Source: Clostridium_F caseinilyticum (lineage in GTDB: Bacteria; Bacillota; Clostridia; Clostridiales; Clostridiaceae). From it: 64,000 nt of DNA. Below, in pieces: positions 44,628 through 54,031 of this stretch. The position numbers were made by a program, and so were the translations under genes. The DNA lies in the NCBI RefSeq assembly GCF_046127645.1, contig NZ_CP175919.1; one strand, given 5' to 3'. Positions within the stretch are counted from its first letter, which is position 1, and each line of letters starts with the position of its first letter. Below the pieces are notes generated by a model. The model had not been told where the DNA came from and did no database searches. It saw nothing but the letters and a program-made list of their open reading frames with translations.

Positions 44628-45386
44628 TTATTTTACAGATCCAAATCTTCTATCTCTATTTTGATAATCATATATAGCTTTATGAAGATGCTCTTTTTTA
44701 AAATCAGGCCATTTTATGTCTGAATACCAAAATTCTGAATAAGCACATTGCCACAATAAGAAATTACTTATCCTTTTTTCTCCACTAGGTCTTATTATTA
44801 AATCTGGATCAGCCATTCCTTTTGTATAAAGATAATTAGAAATAATATCTTCATTCACTTCCGCTTCTCTTACCTTTCCTAATTTTATATCCTCATACAT
44901 ATTTTTCACTGCTCTTATTATTTCATCTCTTCCACCATAATTCAATGCTAAATTTAATATTAAGCCTGTATTATTTTTAGTTTCTTCATAGGCTTTCTTT
45001 AATTCATTTACACATACTTCTGGTAATTTTTCTATATCCCCTATTGCATTAACTACTACATTATTTTCATTAAGTTCTTTCACTTCTTTTCTTAAATACT
45101 GAACTAATAAAGACATAAGAGCACTAACTTCATCCTTAGGTCTCTTCCAATTTTCTGTAGAAAAAGCATATAAGGTTAAATACTTAACACCTAAATTATT
45201 GCATTCTTTCACTATTTCTCTTATAGTTTCAACACCAGCTTTATGTCCCATAGTTCTAGGCAAATTTCTTTCTTTTGCCCATCTTCCGTTCCCATCCATT
45301 ATGATAGCAATATGTTTTGGTATATTATTCTTATCTATATTTATATCTACATTAACTTTTTTGTTACTTGGAAAAAATTTTTTCAT
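44628..45386 (-). CDS. uppS: Undecaprenyl diphosphate synthase
   Basis: UppS makes the C55 lipid carrier used for peptidoglycan and for sugar-lipid pathways. The 252-residue protein has IAIIMDGNGRWAKERNLPR with the catalytic Asp, MGHKAGVE and LTLYAFSTENWKRP, and the C-terminal DLIIRPSGEKRISNFL. GGAGG precedes the ATG. It is co-oriented with frr, but a hairpin separates the two. Confidence 0.97.
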   Translation of the reverse strand: MKKFFPSNKKVNVDINIDKNNIPKHIAIIMDGNGRWAKERNLPRTMGHKAGVETIREIVKECNNLGVKYLTLYAFSTENWKRPKDEVSALMSLLVQYLRKEVKELNENNVVVNAIGDIEKLPEVCVNELKKAYEETKNNTGLILNLALNYGGRDEIIRAVKNMYEDIKLGKVREAEVNEDIISNYLYTKGMADPDLIIRPSGEKRISNFLLWQCAYSEFWYSDIKWPDFKKEHLHKAIYDYQNRDRRFGSVK

Positions 45387-45424
45387 AAAAGTACCTCCAA
45401 CATATCTACTTTAGATTATTAAAA

Positions 45425-45444
45425 AACCTGCTAATAAGCAGGTT
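45425..45444 (-). terminator. Terminator between frr and uppS
   Basis: Eight-base arms (AACCTGCT / AGCAGGTT) with a 4-base loop are followed on the minus strand by six T. It lies 7 bases past the frr stop. Confidence 0.8.
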
Positions 45445-45450
45445 ATATAT

Positions 45451-46005
45451 TTATATAGATAGTATTTCCTTTTCTTTTGCACTTATTATAGAATCTACCT
45501 CTTTTATAAATTTGTCTGTTTTCTTTTGAATATCTTCTTCTGCTTTTTTAATATCATCTTCTGAAACATCATCTTTTTTTAGATTCTTAATATCATCATT
45601 GCAATCTCTTCTTATAGATCTTATAGCTACTTTTGTTTCTTCTCCAGCCTTTTTAACAGTTTTAACTATATTTTTTCTTGTTTCTTCTGTCAATTCTGGT
45701 ATGATAAGTCTTATTACAGCACCATCATTAGAAGGATTTAAACCTAAATCTGATTTTAATATAGCCTTTTCTATAGCTCCCATAGAACTCTTATCCCAAG
45801 GTTGTATTGAAAGAACTCTTGCTTCTGGTACAGATATATTAGCTAATTGATTTAACGGAGTCATAGAACCATAATATTCAGCTTCTATTCTATCAAGCAT
45901 AGCTGGATTAGCTCTACCAGCTTTCATTGAAGATAATTCTCTTTTTAAAGCTTCAATGCTTTTCCCCATTTTGTCATCTGCTTTTTTAAATATTTCTTTT
46001 ATCAT
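45451..46005 (-). CDS. frr: Ribosome recycling factor
   Basis: RRF splits post-termination ribosomes with EF-G. The 184-residue protein is the usual length, with SMKAGRANPAMLDRIEAEYYG, the ISVPEARVLSIQPWDKS block and the C-terminal coiled coil. GGAGG is upstream. The gap to pyrH is 15 bases, so the two are cotranscribed. Confidence 0.97.
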   Translation of the reverse strand: MIKEIFKKADDKMGKSIEALKRELSSMKAGRANPAMLDRIEAEYYGSMTPLNQLANISVPEARVLSIQPWDKSSMGAIEKAILKSDLGLNPSNDGAVIRLIIPELTEETRKNIVKTVKKAGEETKVAIRSIRRDCNDDIKNLKKDDVSEDDIKKAEEDIQKKTDKFIKEVDSIISAKEKEILSI

Positions 46006-46020
46006 TTAAATAACCTCCCC

Positions 46021-46737
46021 TTATTTTGAATTTGAAACTAAAGTGCCTATTTCTTCTCCAGTTACAGCCTTTATTATATTACAAGGCTTATCTAATCCGA
46101 AAACTAATATAGGAATATCATTATCCATACATAGAGAAGTAGCAGTAGAATCCATTACTTGTAATCCTTGTTCTAGCACTTCTATATAAGATAAATTATT
46201 ATATTTTATAGCATCATCATATTTATGAGGATCTTTATTATAAACACCATCTACCTTTTTAGCAAGTAATATAACATCTGCTTCTATTTCAGCTGCTCTT
46301 AGTGCAGCTGCTGTATCTGTTGAAAAATATGGATTACCTGTGCCAGATGCAAATATTACAACTCTTTCCTTTTCTAGATGCCTCATAGCTCTTCTTCTTA
46401 TAAATGGTTCTGCAATTTCTTTCATTTCTATAGCAGTTTGAACTCTAGTATTAACTCCAAGTTGTTCTAATGAATCTTGAAGAGCTAAAGCATTTATACA
46501 AGTAGCTAACATTCCCATATAATCTGCTGTAGTTCTATCCATACCTGAACCACTTCTACCTCTCCAAATATTTCCTCCACCAACTACTGCGCCTACTTCT
46601 ATTCCCATGTCAATTAATTTTTTTATTTGTTCTGATATTTCCTTAGTAAAATCAAAATCAATTCCAAAACCTTTTTCACCTGATAAAGCTTCTCCTGATA
46701 ACTTTAGCATAACGCGCTTATACTTTGGTTCATTCAT
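46021..46737 (-). CDS. pyrH: UMP kinase
   Basis: PyrH phosphorylates UMP for pyrimidine nucleotide supply. The 238-residue amino-acid-kinase-fold protein has VMLKLSGEALSGEKGFGID, GAVVGGGNIWRGRSGSGMDR and the FASGTGNPYFSTDTAAALRA motif. GGAGG precedes the ATG. It leads frr; 380 bases with its own presumed promoter separate it from tsf. Confidence 0.97.
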   Translation of the reverse strand: MNEPKYKRVMLKLSGEALSGEKGFGIDFDFTKEISEQIKKLIDMGIEVGAVVGGGNIWRGRSGSGMDRTTADYMGMLATCINALALQDSLEQLGVNTRVQTAIEMKEIAEPFIRRRAMRHLEKERVVIFASGTGNPYFSTDTAAALRAAEIEADVILLAKKVDGVYNKDPHKYDDAIKYNNLSYIEVLEQGLQVMDSTATSLCMDNDIPILVFGLDKPCNIIKAVTGEEIGTLVSNSK

Positions 46738-47084
46738 CTATATTATACCTCCAAATTATTCTAAATTAAATATATTATGTATTATAATTTCATTTTAGGT
46801 TAAAAGAAATTGAACATTCCTATAAAATACTTGTGATATCTCTAGAAACCATTTCCCTATGAATAACATTTGTATAAGACCTTATTTAGTCAAATTCATT
46901 ATAATTATATCATATAAATTTATATAATAGTCACTTTCTATACTATAGCTAAAGTATATACTATATAATTTTCTTAATAAGAATATACCAAATAAAATCC
47001 TGTTAAGAGCAAATCTTTTTTATAATTTTAAATTTCTATGATTTTATATATTTCTTATAGAATTCATTATTACCTTATTTTTCA
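46738..47084. other. Intergenic stretch upstream of pyrH
   Basis: Apart from the ribosome binding site, no gene or convincing structure is seen in these bases. Promoter elements for pyrH presumably lie here, but none stands out from the AT-rich background. Confidence 0.5.
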
Positions 47085-47115
47085 AAAAAAGAGAACACTC
47101 AGTGTTCTCTTTTTT
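47085..47115 (-). terminator. Terminator of tsf
   Basis: Fifteen-base arms (AAAAAAGAGAACACT and its complement) meet around a single central base, giving a hairpin with a T run on the minus strand, 3 bases past the tsf stop. Confidence 0.85.
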
Positions 47116-47117
47116 AA

Positions 47118-48041
47118 TTATTTGCCTTGGTTCATTTGTCTTTGAACTTCTTCAGCAAAGTCTTCTTCTTTCTTTTCTATGCCTTCACCTTTTTCGTATC
47201 TTACGAAAGCTTCTACAGTTATATCTGCACCGATTTCTTTTGATTGTTCTTGTAAGTATTTAGTTATAGTATAATCTCCGTTTTTAACCCAAAGTTGTTC
47301 AACTAAACAATTTTCTTTGTAATATTTATTGATTCTTCCCATAACCATTTTTTCAACAACTTTTTCTGGTTTTCCTTCATTTAAAGCTTGAACTCTATAT
47401 ATTTCTTTTTCTTTTTCTAAAGTATCAGTGTCAACACCATCTCTATTTAAGAATAGTGGATTTGTTGCTGCAACTTGCATTGCTACATCTTTAGCTATTT
47501 GAACTAATTTTTCATCTTCCTTTTCGCAAGCTAATTTTACAAGAACACCAATTCTTCCACCACCATGAATATAGCTTGTTATAACACCTTTATCTACTGA
47601 AAGTTTAGCTATTCTTCTTAGGTTCATGTTTTCACCTAATTTAGCTATTAATTCAGTTATTGCATCTTTAACTAACTTGCTTTCATCTGCTATATATTTT
47701 TCTTCTAATAATTCTTCTGCAGTTGAAACATTTGAAAGAGCTGCTTGTTTTGATAAATTGTTTGCTAACTCTACAAATAATTCGTTTACTGAAACGAAGT
47801 CTGTTTCACAGTTGAATTCTATTATTGATCCATTTTTCATATCTTCAGATATGTATGTGCTTACAATACCTTCTGCTGCTACTCTACCTGATTTTTTAGC
47901 TGCTGCTGCTAAACCTTTTTCTCTTAATACTTCTATAGCTTTTTCTAAATCTCCATCACATTCAGATAAAGCTTTTTTACAATCCATCATTCCTGCGCCA
48001 GTTTTTTCTCTTAAATCTTTTACCATTTTAGCACTGATCAT
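47118..48041 (-). CDS. tsf: Elongation factor Ts
   Basis: EF-Ts exchanges GDP on EF-Tu. The 307-residue protein starts with the UBA-like domain (VKDLREKTGAGMMDCKKAL) and has FNCETDFVSVNELF and two later subdomains. GGAGG is upstream. It follows rpsB in the usual operon; a terminator-like hairpin lies in the 87-base gap. Confidence 0.98.
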   Translation of the reverse strand: MISAKMVKDLREKTGAGMMDCKKALSECDGDLEKAIEVLREKGLAAAAKKSGRVAAEGIVSTYISEDMKNGSIIEFNCETDFVSVNELFVELANNLSKQAALSNVSTAEELLEEKYIADESKLVKDAITELIAKLGENMNLRRIAKLSVDKGVITSYIHGGGRIGVLVKLACEKEDEKLVQIAKDVAMQVAATNPLFLNRDGVDTDTLEKEKEIYRVQALNEGKPEKVVEKMVMGRINKYYKENCLVEQLWVKNGDYTITKYLQEQSKEIGADITVEAFVRYEKGEGIEKKEEDFAEEVQRQMNQGK

Positions 48042-48071
48042 TATATATTCCTCCTACTTTAACTAATTTAA

Positions 48072-48103
48072 AAGGTAAATGAGAGATTAGTCTCACCTAC
48101 CTT
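48072..48103 (-). terminator. Hairpin in the rpsB-tsf gap, possible attenuator
   Basis: On the minus strand AAGGTAGGTGAG pairs with CTCATTTACCTT (12 pairs, two G-U) around an 8-base loop, followed by TTTT. It may reduce tsf expression relative to rpsB, or define an RNA processing site. Confidence 0.5.
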
Positions 48104-48128
48104 ATATTTTTCATTTATAATAGCTAAA

Positions 48129-48830
48129 TTATTCTGCTAATTGTTCACCTTGTCTTCCTTCAAGAATAGCATCAGCCATTTTTGCTGCTATTAATCTTAC
48201 GGCTCTTATAGCATCATCATTTCCTGGAATTACGAAATCTACTTCGTCTGGATCACAGTTTGTATCTACTATAGCTACAACTGGAATTCCAAGTCTTTTA
48301 GCTTCTAATATAGCATTCTTTTCTTTTCTTGGGTCAACAATGAACATAGCTCCTACATTGTTTGCATCTAGCTTTCTTATTCCGCCTAGGTTCTTTTCTA
48401 ATTTTTCTCTTTCATTTTTTAATTTTATAACTTCTTTTTTAGGAAGAACTTCAAATGTTCCATCTTCTTCCATTTTATCTAATTCTTCTAATTTTTTTAT
48501 TCTAGCTGTTATTGTTGTAAAGTTTGTTAACATTCCACCTAACCATCTGTTGTTAACAAAATGCATTTCTGATCTTTTAGCTTCTTCTTCTATAGCTTCT
48601 TGAGCTTGCTTTTTAGTTCCTACAAATAATACATCTTTTCCATCTTCTGCAACTGATCTTAAGAAGTTATAAGCTTCCTCTACCTTTTTAACTGTTTTTT
48701 GTAGGTCAATAATGTAAATTCCATTTCTTTCTGTAAATATGTATGGAGCCATTTTAGGGTTCCATCTTCTTGTTTGATGTCCAAAGTGAACACCTGCTTC
48801 TAATAATTGTTTCATTGATATAACTGACAT
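48129..48830 (-). CDS. rpsB: Ribosomal protein S2
   Basis: The 233-residue protein has MKQLLEAGVHFGHQTRRWN, FVNNRWLGGMLTNF and FVIPGNDDAIRAVRLI, all diagnostic of S2. It is the last major protein added to the 30S head. GGAGG precedes the ATG. A sigma-A-type promoter lies about 105 bases upstream, leaving a roughly 95-base leader. Confidence 0.98.
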   Translation of the reverse strand: MSVISMKQLLEAGVHFGHQTRRWNPKMAPYIFTERNGIYIIDLQKTVKKVEEAYNFLRSVAEDGKDVLFVGTKKQAQEAIEEEAKRSEMHFVNNRWLGGMLTNFTTITARIKKLEELDKMEEDGTFEVLPKKEVIKLKNEREKLEKNLGGIRKLDANNVGAMFIVDPRKEKNAILEAKRLGIPVVAIVDTNCDPDEVDFVIPGNDDAIRAVRLIAAKMADAILEGRQGEQLAE

Positions 48831-48933
48831 AAATTTACCTCCTTGGTTTTTCCTCCACTATCCTCATATTTATAAACTACCTTTTAAGGCACCATTTATA
48901 AAATTAGATAATGTGTGTATTTTCTCCTTAGGT

Positions 48934-48962
48934 AGTATATCATACCCTAGTATGTTATTCAA
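48934..48962 (-). promoter_or_regulatory. Sigma-A-type promoter of rpsB-tsf
   Basis: TTGAAT (48957-48962), a 17-base spacer and TATACT (48934-48939) are a good vegetative promoter match. The predicted start leaves a leader of about 95 bases. Confidence 0.7.
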
Positions 48963-49042
48963 TAATAATTTTAAAAAATTTTTAGCATATTTTCCTTCAT
49001 TAATTTCCTACCTAAAAATTCTTTTATAAAATTATACTAAAA

Positions 49043-49070
49043 AATAAAGAAGTCCTAAGACTTCTTTATT
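49043..49070. terminator. Terminator of codY
   Basis: Perfect 12-base arms (AATAAAGAAGTC / GACTTCTTTATT) flank a CTAA loop and overlap the codY stop. Confidence 0.75.
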
Positions 49071-49845
49071 ATTTTATCTTTTTTAATTCTTCTAAAAGCT
49101 TATTATTTAATATTCTGATATGAGTTCCTTTCATACCTAGAGATCTTGATTCTATAACTCCTGCACTTTCAAATTTTCTTAGTGCATTTACTATAACAGA
49201 TCTTGTTATTCCAACCTTATCTGCTATTTTAGATGCTACTAATAATCCTTCTGTGCCATCTAATTCATTAAATATATGTTCCACAGCTTCTAGTTCTGAA
49301 TAAGACAATGTTCCTATAGCTAATTGAACTACAGCTTTTTTTCTTGCTTCTTCCTCTATTTCATCTTGTTTTGATCTTAATATTTCAAGACCAATTATTG
49401 TAGCACTATATTCTGCTAATACTAAATCTTCATCAGTAAATTCCTTATCAAATCTAGCTAACAATAATGTACCTAATCTCTCTCTGTTTCCGTTTATAGG
49501 AACTATTGTTGATAATTTATTATTTATTTGACAATCTTTTAAATCATCAAATACGCATTTATCATGATTAGGTGAATTGGGTAAAGTTTCATTTACATTT
49601 AACAATTTATTATTGTAAAAATCCGGGAACCTATTTTCTTTTAAAACAACTTCTCTCACTTCGTCACATTCAAATCCTGCATAAAATTTAGATCCCAATA
49701 TTTTTCCTTTTCTACTAATTATATATACATTGCATTGTAAAACATCGCTTAATAAATCACATATATCTTCAAAATCTACTGGTTCTGTACCTGATTTTTG
49801 CAATATTCTATTCAACATTCTTGTTTTATCTAGTAATGAATTCAT
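49069..49845 (-). CDS. codY: Global regulator CodY
   Basis: CodY senses GTP and branched-chain amino acids and represses stationary-phase, sporulation and virulence genes. The 258-residue protein has an N-terminal GAF domain (SLLDKTRMLNRILQKSG opening) and a C-terminal winged helix LLVASKIADKVGITRSVIV with NALRKFESAGVIESRSLG. AGGAGG is upstream. It is monocistronic between topA and rpsB, with a promoter at 49970-49998. Confidence 0.98.
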   Translation of the reverse strand: MNSLLDKTRMLNRILQKSGTEPVDFEDICDLLSDVLQCNVYIISRKGKILGSKFYAGFECDEVREVVLKENRFPDFYNNKLLNVNETLPNSPNHDKCVFDDLKDCQINNKLSTIVPINGNRERLGTLLLARFDKEFTDEDLVLAEYSATIIGLEILRSKQDEIEEEARKKAVVQLAIGTLSYSELEAVEHIFNELDGTEGLLVASKIADKVGITRSVIVNALRKFESAGVIESRSLGMKGTHIRILNNKLLEELKKIK

Positions 49846-49969
49846 AGGTTTTCCTCCTTATATTACCTCTTCTACTTTAATTTATATATTGATTTCTGCT
49901 GCTTTTTATATTATGTCTTGAAAAATTTTGACTATTAAAAATATTTAGAATTGTTGCCTGTCCTTATCT

Positions 49970-49998
49970 ATAATAACATAAGGGTTTGTTTATTTCAA
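49970..49998 (-). promoter_or_regulatory. Sigma-A-type promoter of codY
   Basis: TTGAAA (49993-49998), a 17-base spacer and TATTAT (49970-49975) match the vegetative consensus well. The leader is about 120 bases. Confidence 0.7.
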
Positions 49999-50050
49999 CA
50001 TTTAAAATATAATAAATAACAATTATTTATATAAATTAATTATTAATGCA

Positions 50051-52141
50051 CTATTCCTTATTATTTAAATATTTTTTATGTTTACACTCTGAGTTAGAAC
50101 ATTCATAATATTCACCTTTAGCTTTACTTTGTTTTTTTACCATATAGCTTCCACATTCTTCACATTTATCTTTTACAGGCTCTGACCAACTTACAAAGTC
50201 ACAATCTGGATAGTTACTACATCCATAAAACTTTCTGCCTTTTCTACTTTTCTTTATTAAAACTTTTCCATTTCCACATTTAGGACATTCAACATCTATT
50301 TCTTCTACTATAGGCTTAGTATTTTTACAATCTGGATATCCTGGACATGCTAAAAAATCTCCATATCTTCCATGTTTAATAACCATATTTCTTCCACATT
50401 TTTCACATATTACATCTGTTACTTTATCCTCAATGGTTATTTTTGCTATTTCTTTTTCCGCTATTTCTATAGATTTTATTAAAGGTTCAAAGAAATCATT
50501 TACTACTTCTCTCCATGATTTTTTCCCTTCCTCTATATAATCTAATTTATTTTCCATATCCGCTGTAAATTCTAAATCTACTATTTGTTTGAAATATTCA
50601 CTTACTATGTTGTTTACTATATCTCCTAGTTCTGTAGGTTTTAAAGTCTTTTTCTCTCTTTCCACATATTTTCTATCTAATATTGTAGATATAATAGGAG
50701 CATAGGTACTTGGTCTTCCTATACCGTTTTCTTCCAAAGTCTTTACTAATGAAGCTTCTGAATATCTAGCTGGTGGTTGAGTAAAATGCTGACTTTTATT
50801 TATAGACTTTTCTTTTAAAACTTCATTCTCTTCCAACTCAGGTATTTTTATACTATCTTTTTCTTCTTCTGTAGAATATTCATATACCTTCATGAAACCA
50901 TCAAAGAATATTAAAGATCCACTAGCTCTTAATCCATATTTCCCATTTTCTATACTTATAGATGTGGAATCTAAAATACAAGAAGCCATTTGACTTGCTA
51001 CAAACCTTTTCCATATTAATTCATATAATTTATATTGTTGTGGAGTTAAACTTTCCTTAGCCAATGTAGGAGTTATTTCAACATTGGTCGGTCTTATAGC
51101 TTCGTGTGCATCCTGTATATTTTTCTTTCCTTTAAAAACTCTTGGAGTCTTTGGTATATATTCATCCCCAAAATTATTTTTTATATGCTCTAAAGTTGAT
51201 TTTTGAGCTTCTTCTGCTATTCTTATAGAATCTGTTCTCATGTAGGTTATAAGACCTACTGCTCCAAATCCTTTAATATCTATACCTTCATATAATTGTT
51301 GAGCTATAGACATAGTTTTTTTCGTAGAAAAATTTAATTTTTTATAAGAATCCTGTTGAAGAGTACTTGTTGTAAAAGGTGCTAATGGATTTTTATTTTT
51401 CTTCGTTTTCTTTATTTTTTTTACATTAAATTCACCTTTTTTTAAGTCATTTATTATTTCAATAGCTTCTTCTTCATTATTTATTTCTATTTTTTTACCT
51501 GATTTAGTAGTAAGTTTAATTATAAAAGGTTTCTTATTTTTTTCTTTATGTACCTCGCATTCTATAGTCCAATATTCTTGAGGTATAAATTCTTCAATTT
51601 CTCTTTCCCTATCACATATCATTCTTAAAGCAACAGATTGAACTCTACCTGCACTTAATCCCCATTTAACTTTATTCCATAATATAGGGCTTATTTTATA
51701 TCCCACTAACCTATCCAAAACTCTTCTTGCTTGTTGAGCGTCTACTACATTTTCATTTATTTTTCTCGGAGATTTTATTGCTTTCTTTATAGAAGTTTTA
51801 GTTATCTCATTAAATTCTATTCTGCATTCTTCACTTTCATCTATTTTAAGTACATGAGCTAAATGCCAAGAAATAGCCTCACCCTCTCTATCTGGGTCTG
51901 TTGCTAAATATACTTTAGAACTTTTTTTAGCTTCTTTTCTAAGTTTATCTAAAAGTTCACCTTTTCCTCTTATTGTTATATATTTAGGGTTATAATTATT
52001 TTCTATATCAACACCTAATTGACTTTTAGGTAAATCTCTTACATGTCCCATTGATGCCTCAACTACATAGTTTTTTCCTAAATACTTCTTTATGGTTTTA
52101 GCTTTTGCTGGTGATTCTACTATTACTAAATTTTGTCCCAT
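50051..52141 (-). CDS. topA: DNA topoisomerase I
   Basis: TopA relaxes negative supercoils through a Tyr-DNA bond. The 696-residue protein has the TOPRIM domain (LVIVESPAKAKTIKKYLG), the active-site Tyr in LITYMRTDSIR, and three C-terminal four-Cys zinc-finger motifs. The ATG has no close ribosome binding site; AAGGGGGTG lies about 35 bases upstream, across a hairpin. dprA lies upstream, beyond a 476-base gap. Confidence 0.96.
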   Translation of the reverse strand: MGQNLVIVESPAKAKTIKKYLGKNYVVEASMGHVRDLPKSQLGVDIENNYNPKYITIRGKGELLDKLRKEAKKSSKVYLATDPDREGEAISWHLAHVLKIDESEECRIEFNEITKTSIKKAIKSPRKINENVVDAQQARRVLDRLVGYKISPILWNKVKWGLSAGRVQSVALRMICDREREIEEFIPQEYWTIECEVHKEKNKKPFIIKLTTKSGKKIEINNEEEAIEIINDLKKGEFNVKKIKKTKKNKNPLAPFTTSTLQQDSYKKLNFSTKKTMSIAQQLYEGIDIKGFGAVGLITYMRTDSIRIAEEAQKSTLEHIKNNFGDEYIPKTPRVFKGKKNIQDAHEAIRPTNVEITPTLAKESLTPQQYKLYELIWKRFVASQMASCILDSTSISIENGKYGLRASGSLIFFDGFMKVYEYSTEEEKDSIKIPELEENEVLKEKSINKSQHFTQPPARYSEASLVKTLEENGIGRPSTYAPIISTILDRKYVEREKKTLKPTELGDIVNNIVSEYFKQIVDLEFTADMENKLDYIEEGKKSWREVVNDFFEPLIKSIEIAEKEIAKITIEDKVTDVICEKCGRNMVIKHGRYGDFLACPGYPDCKNTKPIVEEIDVECPKCGNGKVLIKKSRKGRKFYGCSNYPDCDFVSWSEPVKDKCEECGSYMVKKQSKAKGEYYECSNSECKHKKYLNNKE

Positions 52142-52184
52142 TCTATTTCTCTGGTAAGACTAATAACCAGAGTCACACCCCCTT
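52142..52184 (-). promoter_or_regulatory. topA start region with hairpin between Shine-Dalgarno and ATG
   Basis: AAGGGGGTG (52176-52184) is separated from the ATG (52141) by CTCTGGT-N10-ACCAGAG (52149-52172). If the hairpin forms, the effective spacing falls to about 12 bases. Alternatively a GTG-initiated 16-codon leader frame overlaps the topA start. Which is used is unknown. Confidence 0.45.
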
Positions 52185-52617
52185 GCCTTATATACTAATT
52201 TAAAATTACATCTTTTATGATGCTACTATTTTTATTAAACCTTAGTGAGAATTATACATTAATTTAATGCTATATCAATTGATTCTTATACTCAAATAGA
52301 ACTTCTTTAAAACAATTAAATATATCCATTTGAATATTAGAAAAATTTATCCAAGTGCTTAACTCCTGCTTTCATAAAGAAGCAACTATTCCAAATCTTA
52401 AACATTCAAATTTATAAATAAAAAACGAATAAATGCTAAATTAAAACAATCTAGTTATACCAAGTGTTGATTTGCTAATAATAGCTTTTTCAAAAACTCT
52501 CAGAGCATTTCTAATAATATCACTGGGATAAACAGTTTTTTATAATATTTATATATAACTATAAACACTTTTATGTGCAATATATAAACTCTACATTTTT
52601 ATATTATACTCTACCCA
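52185..52617. other. Gap between topA and dprA
   Basis: No gene is supported. A minus-strand fragment around 52440-52510 reads protein-like (NALRVFEKAIISKSTLGITRL) for about 24 codons but has no start or family match. No convincing hairpin terminator for dprA is seen. Confidence 0.4.
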
Positions 52618-53703
52618 TTAGGATTTAACATAATAGTTGCCAGCCAAACAAATTATTTCTTTTTTTAGCTGCAATTCAAATAATACCTCATATAAATGTT
52701 TTATGTCAATATCCATTAATTTTAATAAGTCATCTATATGTTTCGGCTCATGGCTTAACACATTATAAACTTTTCCTTGTAAGCTATTCTTTGAAATCAC
52801 ATTGTTATCCTTATTATTATTTAATTTTATTTTTTCTATACCTATATAATCTAATATATCTTCTACATTTGTAAATACATAGGCACCTTCTTTTATAATT
52901 TTATTTGTACCTATGCTCTCTTTAGAAAATATGGAACCTGGAACTGCTACTACATCTTTTCCTTGTTCTAAAGCTATTTCTGTAGTTATTAATGACCCAC
53001 TTTTTTCTCCTGCTTCTACGACTATTACTATATCACTCAAACCACTAATTATCCTGTTCCTTCTAGGGAAATTATATGATAAAGGTGGCGTTCCTGGTAA
53101 AAATTCAGATATTACACAGCCATCCTTACTTATAATATCATATATTTTTTTATTTTGCTTTGGATATACAACATCAATACCACTACCTAAAATTGCTGTA
53201 GTAAATCCATTATTCTCTATACAATATAAATGAGCATAATAATCTATTCCCTTAGCCATACCACTAACTACCATTACATTGTTCTCTGCCAAAACCTCAC
53301 TTATAATCTTTGTTACCTTCATACCATAAATAGAACATTTTCTAGAACCTACAATAGCAGCAGATTTACTTACACTAAATTTTTCTATGTTTCCTTTATA
53401 AAACAATATGGCTGGCGCATCTTCATAATTTCTTAATTTAGCTGGATATTCTTTTTCCATATAATTTATTATTTTAATATTATCTTTTAGCATCTTATTT
53501 TTCATATTACTTATTTTTTCTTTATCCCAGGCTATTTTAAAATTATTAATTACTTTGACTATATTTTTATTTATGTTTTTTTCATATTTAAAATTCTGAA
53601 CATAATCAAATATATTATGTACAGATTCAAGCTCTTGTAATAATTTTATTTTTATATTATTTGAAACCTTAGCACTAGCATACCATAAATTTAACTCTAT
53701 CAT
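52618..53703 (-). CDS. dprA: DNA processing protein DprA
   Basis: DprA loads RecA on incoming single-stranded DNA during transformation. The 361-residue protein has the Rossmann-like core with VGSRKCSIYGMKV, VVSGMAKGIDYYAH and the VISEFLPGTPPLSYNFPRRN segment, and a C-terminal winged-helix domain. AGGTGA precedes the ATG. It is divergent from yifB. No complete competence system is in the window, so a recombination role without transformation is possible. Confidence 0.95.
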   Translation of the reverse strand: MIELNLWYASAKVSNNIKIKLLQELESVHNIFDYVQNFKYEKNINKNIVKVINNFKIAWDKEKISNMKNKMLKDNIKIINYMEKEYPAKLRNYEDAPAILFYKGNIEKFSVSKSAAIVGSRKCSIYGMKVTKIISEVLAENNVMVVSGMAKGIDYYAHLYCIENNGFTTAILGSGIDVVYPKQNKKIYDIISKDGCVISEFLPGTPPLSYNFPRRNRIISGLSDIVIVVEAGEKSGSLITTEIALEQGKDVVAVPGSIFSKESIGTNKIIKEGAYVFTNVEDILDYIGIEKIKLNNNKDNNVISKNSLQGKVYNVLSHEPKHIDDLLKLMDIDIKHLYEVLFELQLKKEIICLAGNYYVKS

Positions 53704-54031
53704 TTTATCACCTTTTTATAATTTTATCCGATGACTATCCGCTCTAATACTACAATCTTATCAAAAATTGAAGTAAAGAGTGGCTAGGCTCTTTAATAGC
53801 TATTTCATAAACTTTAGTTGAAATAAAAACTACAACTAAAGCTTAGAAGGCTATTTATCTTTCAATTGTAGTCAAATATTATTATTTTATTCACTTTTAA
53901 CATATAAAAAATAAATACTTATAAATACTTATATATTTAATATAAATAGTCAATAATCTATATAACATAAAGATATATTTTATAAATTATCTATTAAATA
54001 ACATATATATTAAATTTATGAGGTGATTTTT
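53704..54031. other. Divergent dprA/yifB intergenic region
   Basis: This 328-base stretch must hold promoters for both directions. It contains an inverted repeat CTTTAGTTG / CAACTAAAG (53812-53820 and 53833-53841) and a tandem AAATACTTAT repeat near 53910-53935. No gene is seen. Confidence 0.5.

Noticed and set aside
48876..48936. ACTACCT/AGGTAGT closing stem of an rpsB leader
   Set aside because: The 5' arm overlaps the predicted -10 element, so most of it would not be in the transcript.
52440..52510. Short protein-like fragment between topA and dprA
   Set aside because: About 24 codons without start, ribosome binding site or recognisable family.
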